A model generated the notes under the pieces. That model was not told the DNA's origin and did no database searches. It saw only the letters and a program-made list of their open reading frames with translations. Source: Thermaceae bacterium (GTDB lineage: Bacteria; Deinococcota; Deinococci; Deinococcales; Marinithermaceae). From it: a stretch of DNA of 15,535 nucleotides. Below, in pieces: positions 5,910 through 12,319 of this stretch. The stretch covers positions 1 through 15,535 of the forward strand of contig JALUED010000049.1 in assembly GCA_027053145.1 (NCBI GenBank), read 5' to 3'. The position numbers were made by a program, and so were the translations under genes. Numbering within the stretch: the stretch's first letter is position 1; every line of letters begins with the position of its first letter.

Positions 5910-6918
5910 CCGCCGAATCATCCTTCCGCGCATCGTTCTCCGCGACCGCCGAGCGCCGCCCCCTAAGCTCGGCGTGCAGGTCCGCCCCCACCATTTGCGG
6001 TACGAAGTAGGCCGCTACCGCGAGTACTTCAGGTCCGGCCCCGGAGGCCTTGGGAGGGGACGGACATGGGTGCCCACACAGGTCGTCGAGCAGCATAACT
6101 TGGTGCTGGACAACACGTTCGACTACCTGATGCCGAACTACGGCCTGCTGAACCTAGCCGAGTACGCCGCAGTCGGCACCGGATCCGGAGCCCCCAGCGC
6201 AACGGACACGTACCTGGCAAACGAGCTGGCCCGAACCAATCAACGCCCACCCGACGCAAGCGATGCTATCACCCGCGAAGCGGATGGGCTTTATACCCTG
6301 CAAGTTGCGCGGGAGTTTGACGAATCGCAGGTCGGGGGGCAAAACCTCACGGAATGGGGGTTCTCACCGACCCCATCCGAGACGCTTATGTGCCGCGAAC
6401 TTTTCCGCGACGGAAGCGGCAACCCCATTGCGCTGAGCATCGCCCCGGACCAAAAGCTCAGGCTCATCTATAGCTACCAGGTTCAACTGGGGCCCGTGAC
6501 GCCGGTGGATGCCACCTTCACGGCTGGCCCTATAAGTGCATCGGGGAAGTACGTACTAACGAACGGTGCCTCGCCCGACGACAACGAAGATTTGTGGCTC
6601 GCAGATCAAACCCTGTACGGCACCTACGTATCCATCGCCCCCATCGTTGACGATCGCTACCCCCCTAGCTACGGAACGAACGGCTATCCCGGCCACGTGG
6701 GGTACACGTTAGGACTTGAGAACTATGCGGGAGACCGCAAGAGGCGGACCCAGGACACCACGTTCGATACCGGCGATGCAAACGTCACATGGTTCGGCAT
6801 TGCTATCGCAACCGGAGACATTGCCGGCCTGATCTTTGTTTTCGACCCCTCAACAGCGTTCACCAAAGACGACCTTCACAGGCTCACTATTTTCGGCTGG
6901 GACCTGATCACCTGGTGA
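5896..6918 (+). CDS. Tail-fibre-like viral protein, putative host-recognition spike
   Basis: This 340-residue protein starts at ATG 5896, supported by GGAGGG at 5885-5890. An in-frame ATG at 5854 lacks this signal. The N-terminus (1-65) is very basic. Residues 65-200 carry features familiar from tailed-phage fibre proteins: NLVLDNTFDYL, then GTGSGAPSATDTYLANEL (94-111), then an LTEWGF segment (151-156) followed by an R-L-F strand and KLRLIYSYQV (187-196). Fibres usually show this as 'LTEIGF..' and 'L.V.Y.L.V'. The C-terminal 140 residues are aromatic and Gly/Asp rich, as in receptor-binding heads. It overlaps the repeat protein gene by 14 nt, so the two may form one spike. Residue 166 is the only cysteine. 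Confidence 0.6.
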   Translation: MRQLNRRIILPRIVLRDRRAPPPKLGVQVRPHHLRYEVGRYREYFRSGPGGLGRGRTWVPTQVVEQHNLVLDNTFDYLMPNYGLLNLAEYAAVGTGSGAPSATDTYLANELARTNQRPPDASDAITREADGLYTLQVAREFDESQVGGQNLTEWGFSPTPSETLMCRELFRDGSGNPIALSIAPDQKLRLIYSYQVQLGPVTPVDATFTAGPISASGKYVLTNGASPDDNEDLWLADQTLYGTYVSIAPIVDDRYPPSYGTNGYPGHVGYTLGLENYAGDRKRRTQDTTFDTGDANVTWFGIAIATGDIAGLIFVFDPSTAFTKDDLHRLTIFGWDLITW

Positions 6919-6924
6919 AGGGCC

Positions 6925-7191
6925 ATGATTGTAGGCCTGGCTCCGCGAACCCGGGTTAACCCAACCCCTAGCCCCGTGCCCAACGCGGTGGCGCGCATCT
7001 GCCCAGCCGCCCGCAAAAGCCGCGCCCACCTGGGCGAGCTTGCGCATGCCGAGGGTACCCGCCTCAGCTACGTCGATATCCAGGCCTTTGCTTGGTGGTA
7101 CGGAGGGGGCTGGCTCACCCTAAACCGCGGAAAGAAGGGGCTCCGGCGTATTCACCGGGGTGCCGAGGACGTGACCCGGGTCCGGCGGTGA
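6925..7191 (+). CDS. Hypothetical basic protein, last viral gene before the tRNA
   Basis: This 88-residue protein lies 6 nt after the previous stop, in the same direction, and is preceded by a weak GAAGGG. It is Pro-rich at the N-terminus, strongly basic (ending RGAEDVTRVRR) and has one aromatic patch (AFAWWYGGGWLTL, about 54-66). It shows no membrane segment and no recombinase or helix-turn-helix pattern I can identify. Its position, beside the presumed attachment site, is where excision or integration accessory genes often lie, but it may equally be the last structural gene. Confidence 0.5.
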   Translation: MIVGLAPRTRVNPTPSPVPNAVARICPAARKSRAHLGELAHAEGTRLSYVDIQAFAWWYGGGWLTLNRGKKGLRRIHRGAEDVTRVRR

Positions 7192-7216
7192 GCTCTAGGT
7201 GTCAATAAGGTGTCAA

Positions 7217-7252
7217 AAGCTTTTCCGCCCCCACTTTCGGGGGCGGAAGCTT
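7217..7252. terminator. GC-rich hairpin between viral operon and tRNA-Thr, probably bidirectional terminator
   Basis: CCGCCCCC (7225-7232) pairs perfectly with GGGGGCGG (7239-7246) around a 6-nt loop. The outer AAGCTT at 7217-7222 pairs with AAGCTT at 7247-7252, with two unpaired T on one arm. It stands downstream of the viral genes on the plus strand and downstream of tRNA-Thr on the minus strand. Neither side has a long U run, so termination is probable rather than certain. A role as a structured element near the attachment site is an alternative. Confidence 0.55.
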
Positions 7253-7264
7253 CGCGTCCTGCTT

Positions 7265-7300
7265 TGGAGCCGGCGGCCGGATTCGAACCGGCGGCCTACC
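7265..7300. other. Candidate viral attachment site (attR) in the 3' half of tRNA-Thr
   Basis: Elements that integrate into tRNA genes usually lie next to the 3' end of the intact tRNA and carry a copy of its 3' part at their far end. Here the viral genes end 73 bp from the tRNA 3' end in that orientation. The matching attL copy would be left of the window, so this is inference from geometry. The exact core cannot be defined here. Confidence 0.4.
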
Positions 7301-7339
7301 GCTTACGAGGCGGTTGCTCTACCGCTGAGCTACGCCGGC
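7265..7339 (-). tRNA. tRNA-Thr (anticodon CGT)
   Basis: A full cloverleaf reads on the minus strand. The acceptor stem is GCCGGCG with CGCCGGC, the D arm GCTC...GAGC, the anticodon stem ACCGC/GCGGT with loop CTCGTAA (anticodon CGT), and the T arm GCCGG-TTCGAAT-CCGGC. The discriminator is T, with an encoded CCA. It decodes ACG. The 3' end at 7265 points toward the viral genes. Confidence 0.95.
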
Positions 7340-7344
7340 CCAAG

Positions 7345-7370
7345 GCCTCCTCAAGTATAGGAGGCTTTTT
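7345..7370 (+). terminator. Intrinsic terminator for rightward transcription
   Basis: GCCTCCT (7345-7351) pairs perfectly with AGGAGGC (7359-7365) around a 7-nt loop and is followed directly by TTTTT (7366-7370). It would stop viral readthrough before it opposes tRNA-Ile2 and the antiporter gene. Its loop and right arm overlap the minus-strand promoter of tRNA-Thr. Confidence 0.7.
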
Positions 7371-7382
7371 GCCCTTTGGCAA
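7354..7382 (-). promoter_or_regulatory. Predicted sigma-A promoter of tRNA-Thr
   Basis: Reading on the minus strand, -35 TTGCCA (7382-7377), a 17-nt spacer and -10 TATACT (7359-7354) each match the consensus at five of six positions. Transcription would start near 7347, about eight bases before the mature tRNA 5' end at 7339. Confidence 0.7.
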
Positions 7383-7386
7383 AAAA

Positions 7387-7462
7387 TGGTGGGCCCTGCA
7401 GGACTCGAACCTGCAACCAACCGGTTATGAGCCGGCTGCTCTAACCATTGAGCTAAGGGCCC
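7387..7462 (-). tRNA. tRNA with anticodon CAT, probably tRNA-Ile2 (lysidine-modified)
   Basis: The minus strand folds with acceptor GGGCCCT/AGGGCCC, D arm GCTC...GAGC, anticodon stem GCCGG/CCGGT with loop CTCATAA, T arm GCAGG-TTCGAGT-CCTGC, discriminator A and encoded CCA. The T54-A60 pattern is not that of an initiator. From memory, CTTAGCTCA.TGGTTAGAGCAG and the variable loop match E. coli and Bacillus tRNA-Ile2 better than elongator tRNA-Met. If so, C34 is modified by TilS and the tRNA reads AUA. Elongator Met is the alternative. No convincing own promoter is seen, so it may be co-transcribed with the antiporter gene just upstream. Confidence 0.9.
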
Positions 7463-7478
7463 AGGCCCCGACTCTAGT

Positions 7479-9306
7479 TTACCCGGCGGAGGCGAACATA
7501 CGGTCGAGGAGCGCGCGGGCCTCGTCTTCGGCGATCCGGCTCGCGAAATAGACCCGCTCGCCGGAGGCCCAGGTCTGGGCGGCGTGGACGACCTCGAGCG
7601 CCCCGCCCCGCGCACGCACGAGCGGAAGGAGCTCCGGGGGCAAACCCAGCTCCCCCACCGTCCCCCCGGCAAAGCCCTCGGGAAGAACGTACTCGAAAAC
7701 CCGTGCCCCTCCGCGGGCCAGGGCGTGGTCCCAATCCTCAACGTCCACGGGCTGACCAAAAGCAAGCTCGGCCCCCAGGCGGCGAAGGAGCTCCTCGCCC
7801 GCACCGCCGGCCTCGAGGGCCGGGTAGACCCGAGGGATGCCAAAGACCTCCCGGCCGAGCTGCGCGACCAACAGGTTGACCTCGGGGTTTGGGGTCACCG
7901 CAAGCAGGGTGCCGGCCTCGTCGGCCCCGGTGGCCTCGAGGGCGTCTTCCTCCAGGGCGTTCCCGCGCACCACGGGAAGCCGTTCGCGCTCGGCCTCCCG
8001 CACCTTATGCGGGTTGCGGTCAAGGAGCACCGCCGTTCGCCCCGCCTCCGCGAGCAACCGTGCCACGGTGCGCCCAAGCCCCCCTGCCCCCACCACCAAA
8101 AGCAGCTTGCCCGCGCTCGAGGCCAGCCCCAGGATTCGGGCCAGGGGCGGCGCGATCAAGCTGGCCGCCACCACGCTCACGAAGATGGTGAGGAAGACCA
8201 GGGCCAAAAGCCGCGGCCCCTCGTCCCCGAGGGAGAGCGCAAAAAGCGAGGCCACGCTGGCGGCAACGATGCCGCGGGGGGCGAGGGCGGCGACAAAGAC
8301 CCGCTCCCTGAACCCAAGCTCGGAGCCCGAAAGGGCAAGGGCGACCGCGAGCGGCCGCACCAAAAGGAGCAAAAAAAAGCGCAACCGCAAGCCCGGGGAC
8401 GAGGGCCTTATACACCGTGGAAAGCGGAAGGTCGGCGGCGAGCAACACGAAAAGCAGGCTGAGCGCAAGCAGGGTGAGCTGCTCCTTAAAACGCCGCAGG
8501 CGGTGCTCTTCGGGGATGGCGCCGCGCTGAACCACCAGGCCGAGCACCACCGCCGCCATGATCCCCGCCTCTTCCAACGCCGCTTCGGCAAGGCCATAGG
8601 TGACCAAGACCCCGGCAAGCGCGGTGAGGTTTTTGAGCTCAACCCCAACCCAACGGGGCTGCTTCAAAAGCCAGGTGAGGCCGAACCCCAAAACCCCGCC
8701 AAAAAGCCCGCCGACGCCGAGCCGCGCCAGGTAGCCAAGCACCGCCTCCCCAAGCGCCGCGCCCCCGGCGTCGCGGAAACCCAGCACCGCCTCGAAAACC
8801 GCCACCGCCAGGATCGCCCCCACCGGGTCAATGAGGATGGCTTCCCCTTCGAGGACCGCCCGAAGCCGCCTGGGCACCGCCACCCGCTTAAGGAGGGGTT
8901 GGACCACGGTGGGACCGGTGACCACGACCAGCGCGCCGAAAACCACCGCCGCCCCGGGCGAAAGGCCGCCAAGGTAGCGACCGGCAAAGCTGGCCCCAAG
9001 CCAGGTGACCGCCGCGCCCAGGGTGACGAGCCGGCGCACCTCGTAAAGCGCCCGCCGCAGGTCCTCAAGCCGAAGCGCAAGCGCACCCTCAAAAAGGATG
9101 ATGGCCACCGCGAGCTTGACAAGGAGGCCAAGCCCCGCGCCAAAGGCCTCGGGGTGGAGCAGACCAAGCCCATCCGGGCCCGAGGCCATGCCGAAAAGTA
9201 GCAGGAGCACCAGCGCCGGAAGGCGAAAGCGGTGGGCGAGAAGCTGGGCAAAAACCCCAAGCCCCACCGCTAGGCTCGCGGTTAAAAGGGCGTCGCCGGT
9301 GTGCAC
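7479..9306 (-). pseudogene. NhaP/Kef-type cation:proton antiporter with RCK domain, frame broken at a T8 run
   Basis: Two reading frames together encode one antiporter of about 608 residues, the usual size for this class. The first part (GTG start at 9306) gives residues 1-311 and the second (ending at 7479) gives the rest. The frame must skip one base in the T8 run at 8371-8378, yielding ...GLAVALFLLLLVRPLAV. The membrane domain (about 1-390) shows VTGPTVV (129-135) and the putative ion-binding LIDPVG with Asp160. A C-terminal RCK/TrkA-N domain starts with the nucleotide-binding GAGGLG (about 406-411) followed by LLDRN. It starts 3 nt after the LapA-type gene. The break may be a real mutation, a homopolymer sequencing error or transcriptional slippage. 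Without slippage the product is truncated just past residue 311, losing late helices and the regulatory domain. Confidence 0.8.
8371..8378 (-). other. T8 homopolymer at the antiporter frame break
   Basis: On the coding strand the text is GCGC-T8-GCTCC. With seven T (or ten) the two antiporter frames join, giving Ala-Leu-Phe-Leu-Leu-Leu-Leu. With eight the reading runs into a different, non-membrane frame. The position coincides exactly with the loss of family-like sequence in one frame and its gain in the other. Confidence 0.8.
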
Positions 9307-9309
9307 CGC

Positions 9310-9882
9310 TTAGCGCTCGGCTTCCCCCAGCGCGGCCCGAAGGCGCTCGGCCGCCGCCTCGATCTTCTGGCCGAGCTCGCCGTGCTGGAGCTTCAGCGTC
9401 TCAAGCCGGGTCTCCAGCCGCTCGACCTCCTCCCGAAGGGCCGCCCGAACCGCCTCGCCGCTTTCGGCGATCGCCTGCTTGAGCTCGTCAAGCCGCGCGG
9501 AAAGCGCCTCAGAGCGCGCCTCAAGCTCCTTCTCGTGCTGGGTATGGGCCTCTTCCAACCGGGCGAACGCGCCCTCGAGGTACCGCTTGAGCTCAACGAA
9601 GCGGGAAGCCTCCGCGTGCTCCAGCTGCTTGCGCACCTGGTAGAGCTCGCGGGCGTAGCGGCGCACCTCGAGCAACGCCGAAGCCTCGACCCCAAGCGAA
9701 AAGAGCACGTAAAGCAGGGTGAGAAAAAGCACCACGCCGAGCATCACCAGGCCCAAGGGCGCCTCCGCCCGGGTAAAGAGCAGGTTGAGCCGGGTGGGCG
9801 CGGTGAAGGCCTGCCAGTTCAGCCCGGCAAAGAGCAGGAGCAGACCGAGCACGAGGGCAACCGTTAGGGTGCGAACGTTCAT
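9310..9882 (-). CDS. LapA-domain membrane protein with long coiled coil
   Basis: This 190-residue protein has two membrane segments (about 6-22 and 42-66) separated by a short loop that begins NWQAF. This is the layout of the LapA/DUF1049 family of small inner-membrane proteins linked to envelope assembly. A charged coiled coil fills residues 75-185 and would lie in the cytoplasm. The start is the ATG at 9882 with GGAGGAGGGGG just before it. The frame extends further upstream, but without such a signal and into argB. It lies 25 nt after argB and 3 nt before the antiporter gene, so the three are probably one transcript. The function in Thermales is unknown. Confidence 0.68.
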   Translation of the reverse strand: MNVRTLTVALVLGLLLLFAGLNWQAFTAPTRLNLLFTRAEAPLGLVMLGVVLFLTLLYVLFSLGVEASALLEVRRYARELYQVRKQLEHAEASRFVELKRYLEGAFARLEEAHTQHEKELEARSEALSARLDELKQAIAESGEAVRAALREEVERLETRLETLKLQHGELGQKIEAAAERLRAALGEAER

Positions 9883-9906
9883 ACCCCCTCCTCCGCTAAC
9901 GCGGCG

Positions 9907-9912
9907 ATTATA
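9907..9912 (-). promoter_or_regulatory. Candidate -10 box (TATAAT) at the argB stop codon
   Basis: A perfect TATAAT reads on the minus strand across the argB TAA stop and would start transcription about 18 bases before the LapA-type gene. No good -35 is visible at 16-18 nt. It may give the downstream genes a second promoter or be fortuitous. Confidence 0.3.
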
Positions 9913-10666
9913 CCGGCTCCAAAACGAGCCGGGTGCCCACCTCGCCTCGAAGGACACCGGCTAGCACCCCCGGGGCCCCCCGGGCAATGGCGGCCCAGGG
10001 GGCCCCCGCCTCAAGCGCGAGGAACGCCGCCGTCACCTTGGGCACCATCCCCCCCGCGATCGTGCCCTGCTCGATGAGGGCCTCGGCCTCGTGGCGGGCG
10101 AGCACCGGGTAGCGGCTTTCCGGGTCTTCAGGGTCGGCGAGGACGCCGGGGACATCGGTAAAGAAGACCACCGGCCAGCCGAGCGCCCCCGCCACCGCCG
10201 CCGCCGCCCGGTCGGCGTTGACGTTGAGCGCCCCTTCGTCGTCCACCGCGATGGGGGTGACCACCGGGGTGTAGCCGGCGGCAAGCAAATCCCGGAGCAG
10301 GCCGACCTCCACCCGCTCGATCCGGCCCACCCGGCCGAGCCGCGCCTCGGCCCGGGCCCGGAGGAAGCCCGCGTCCCGGCCCGAGACCGCCACCGCCGGC
10401 CGGCCCCTTTTCGAAAGGACGTGGGCAAGCCGCTTGCCCAGCCGGGTCAGGACCATCTCCACCGCCTCAAGCTGCTCCGGCGGGGTCACCCGCTCCCCGG
10501 CCACGAACCGGGTGGCAAACCCCAGCCGCTCAAGGTGCGCGCCGATCTGGGGCCCGCCGCCGTGAACGAGGACCACCGAGCCCGGGTGCCCCGCCACCTC
10601 GTCGAGGATCGGTTCGGCCCCGCCGAGCGAGCCCCCCAGCTTGACAACTAGCGCATCCGACGCCAT
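9908..10666 (-). CDS. argB: Acetylglutamate kinase (ArgB family)
   Basis: This 252-residue cytoplasmic amino-acid kinase phosphorylates N-acetyl-L-glutamate with ATP in arginine biosynthesis. Family motifs are in order: VVKLGGSL with Lys9, VHGGGPQI (34-41), RFVAGERVT (53-61) for substrate binding, [24 protein letters not shown] (147-152), FFTDVPGVL (168-176) and GGMVPK with Lys210, ending in GT. In Thermales the related LysZ kinase acts on LysW-bound aminoadipate. The RFVAGERVT and LGRVG motifs favour ArgB, but a dual or LysW-linked role is not excluded. The ATG start leaves only 19 bp to the divergent CBS gene, so their promoters must overlap. Confidence 0.85.
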   Translation of the reverse strand: MASDALVVKLGGSLGGAEPILDEVAGHPGSVVLVHGGGPQIGAHLERLGFATRFVAGERVTPPEQLEAVEMVLTRLGKRLAHVLSKRGRPAVAVSGRDAGFLRARAEARLGRVGRIERVEVGLLRDLLAAGYTPVVTPIAVDDEGALNVNADRAAAAVAGALGWPVVFFTDVPGVLADPEDPESRYPVLARHEAEALIEQGTIAGGMVPKVTAAFLALEAGAPWAAIARGAPGVLAGVLRGEVGTRLVLEPV

Positions 10667-10685
10667 CGCCGTTTAGCATAGAACC

Positions 10686-11141
10686 ATGCGCGTAGCCGAG
10701 CTGATGACGCCTGAGCCCCTAACGGTGGGGCCAAAGGAGCCCATCGCCCACGCCGCCCGCAAGATGCTGGAAAACCGCTTCGGCGGGCTCCCGGTCACCG
10801 ACGCCGAGGGCAAGCTCCTTGGGGTGATCGAGGTGGACGACCTCCTCCCCCACCCCGAGCTCATCCCCCACTCCGACGTGGAAGCCCTAAAGCTCTTCGA
10901 AGACTGGATTGATCCTGGGGACTACGCCGAGGTCTTCCGCCGCTACGAAAAGACCCCGGTCGAGGCGGCAATGCGCACGAAGGTCCCCACCCTGCGCCCC
11001 GAGGAGGGGCTTTGGCGCGCGCTCAAGACCCTGATCGAAAACGACTTCCGACGGGTCCCGGTGGTGGACGAGGAGCACCGGGTGGTGGGCATCCTCACCC
11101 GGAGCGACTTCCTAAGGCTCTTTCTCGAGGAGGGACGCTGA
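10686..11141 (+). CDS. Tandem CBS-domain protein, probable nucleotide-sensing partner of NapA
   Basis: This 151-residue cytoplasmic protein is built of two CBS repeats, at about 4-58 (VAELMTPEPLTV, GGLPVTDAEGKLLGVI) and 92-148 (VEAAMRTKVPTL, FRRVPVVDEEHRVVGILT). They are joined by a helical, acidic linker. CBS pairs bind adenine nucleotides and usually regulate attached or partner proteins. The stop TGA overlaps the ATG of the antiporter gene in TGATG, implying coupled translation and a regulatory link. No ribosome binding site precedes the ATG, and a TAGCAT about 7 bases upstream could be a -10 box, so the message is probably leaderless. Confidence 0.8.
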   Translation: MRVAELMTPEPLTVGPKEPIAHAARKMLENRFGGLPVTDAEGKLLGVIEVDDLLPHPELIPHSDVEALKLFEDWIDPGDYAEVFRRYEKTPVEAAMRTKVPTLRPEEGLWRALKTLIENDFRRVPVVDEEHRVVGILTRSDFLRLFLEEGR

Positions 11142-12319
11142 TGGAACACGCCGCGCCCACCGTCGCCCAACTCCTTTTCGAACTTTTTGTCCTGGTCCTT
11201 GCGGTCCAGTTCATGGGCTGGCTTTTCCGTCGTTTTGGGCAACCGGCGGTGATCGGCGAGCTGGTCGCCGGCGTGATCATCGGCCCCTCGATCCTCGGCC
11301 TCGTGCACGAGGGGCACACCCTCGAGTTCATCGCCGAGGTCGGCGCGGTCTTCCTGCTCTTTATGGTGGGGCTCGAGACCCGGCTCAAGGACGTGCTGGC
11401 GGTGGGCAAAGAGGCCTTCTTGGTGGCCTTCGTGGGCGTCATCTTTCCTTTTATCGGCGGCTATTATTACTCGGTCCTCTCGGGGCACAACACGGTGGCC
11501 TCGCTCTTTTTCGGCGCCGCCCTGGTGGCCACCAGCGTCGGCATCACCGCCCGGGTGCTGCAGGAGCTCGGGGTGCTCTCCCGGCCTTACAGCCGGATTA
11601 TCCTCGGCGCCGCGGTGATCGACGACATCCTCGGCCTGATCGTCCTCGCCATCGTCTCCGGCATCGCCCAGACCGGCACCGTGGAGACCGCGGTGGTGAT
11701 CCGGCTCATCGTGATCTCGGCGATCTTCGTGGGGCTTGCGATGGCGGCGGTGCCGCTCGTGCGGCGGGTGCCGTTCGACCGGCTCCCCTTCCAATCCCCT
11801 TACGGCGCCGCCGTGGTCTTTGCCCTCGGCATGGCGGCGCTCGCCAAGGGCATCGGCCTCGCCCCGATCGTCGGCGCCTTCCTCGCCGGCATGATCATGG
11901 CCGAAGTGGCCGAGGAACAAGGGCTCGGCGAACCGGTGCACGCGCTTGAAGGCTTCCTGGCCCCGATCTTCTTTGCCTACATGGGGATCCTCCTCGACCT
12001 GAAGGCGCTTGGTAGCAGCGAGGTCATCGTCGCCGGCCTGATCGTCGGCCTGATCGCCATCCTTGGCAAGCTCGTCACTTTTGTCCCCGCCCTCACGCAA
12101 GGCTTCCGAAACGCGATGGTGGTCGGGGTGGGCATGATCCCCCGGGGCGAGGTCGGCCTGATCGTCGCGGCCCTCGGCCTTTCCAACCGGGCGATCGACG
12201 AGGCGCAGTTCGCGGTGGTGATCTTTATGGTGGTGCTCACCACCCTGCTTGCGCCGCTGCTTTTGAAGCCGCTCATCCTCTGGGCTGAGGGCGGGCGGCT
12301 CCCCACGGAAGAGGCCTGA
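11141..12319 (+). CDS. napA: Na+/H+ antiporter, NapA type (CPA2)
   Basis: This 392-residue inner-membrane antiporter exchanges sodium for protons and supports pH and salt balance. It closely resembles T. thermophilus NapA, as I recall that sequence. Shared blocks are VGAVFLLFMVGLETRLKDVL (near 67-86), ALVATSVGITARVLQELGVL (127-146) and GAAVIDDILGLIVLA with the ion-binding pair Asp161-Asp162 (156-157 in NapA). Others are GLAPIVGAFLAGM (239-251), ILGK with Lys310 (the equivalent of Lys305) and MIPRGEVGLIVAALGL (332-347). Length and helix pattern fit about 13 membrane helices, and there is no RCK domain. It overlaps both neighbours by one base, in an operon with the CBS protein and a cell-wall hydrolase. 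Confidence 0.9.
   Translation: MEHAAPTVAQLLFELFVLVLAVQFMGWLFRRFGQPAVIGELVAGVIIGPSILGLVHEGHTLEFIAEVGAVFLLFMVGLETRLKDVLAVGKEAFLVAFVGVIFPFIGGYYYSVLSGHNTVASLFFGAALVATSVGITARVLQELGVLSRPYSRIILGAAVIDDILGLIVLAIVSGIAQTGTVETAVVIRLIVISAIFVGLAMAAVPLVRRVPFDRLPFQSPYGAAVVFALGMAALAKGIGLAPIVGAFLAGMIMAEVAEEQGLGEPVHALEGFLAPIFFAYMGILLDLKALGSSEVIVAGLIVGLIAILGKLVTFVPALTQGFRNAMVVGVGMIPRGEVGLIVAALGLSNRAIDEAQFAVVIFMVVLTTLLAPLLLKPLILWAEGGRLPTEEA

Larger units (their letters stand above)
1..7264 (+). mobile_element. Right part of an integrated tailless membrane-containing virus (P23-77/IN93-like), left end outside window
   Basis: Fourteen co-oriented, overlapping or nearly touching genes run from 118 to 7191 and stop beside the 3' end of a tRNA-Thr gene. 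The order is a small hydrophobic protein, two beta-rich proteins of 159 and 266 residues, a run of tiny single-membrane-segment proteins, then larger repeat and fibre-like proteins. This matches what is known of the structural region of Thermus phages P23-77 and IN93, whose VP16 and VP17 are two adjacent single beta-barrel capsid proteins over an internal membrane. No tailed-phage hallmark is present. The family assignment is inferred from architecture and sizes, not from an alignment. The packaging ATPase, replication and integrase genes are not in the window. The right boundary is set by the tRNA gene. Confidence 0.72.

Noticed and set aside
7198..7216. Direct repeat GGTGTCAA, twice in 19 bp before the hairpin
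   Set aside because: The minus-strand reading TTGACA invites a promoter call, but no -10 box lies at the right distance. Two short copies are not enough to call an integrase arm site.
7837..9201. A 454-codon plus-strand frame opposite the antiporter
   Set aside because: The translation is Arg/Lys/Pro/Gly-rich with no domain, while the opposite strand has clear antiporter motifs in two frames.
10641..10646. TTGACA upstream of the CBS gene
   Set aside because: It lies inside argB codons (VKL region) and no -10 occurs 16-18 nt downstream. The nearest TAGCAT is 27 nt away.
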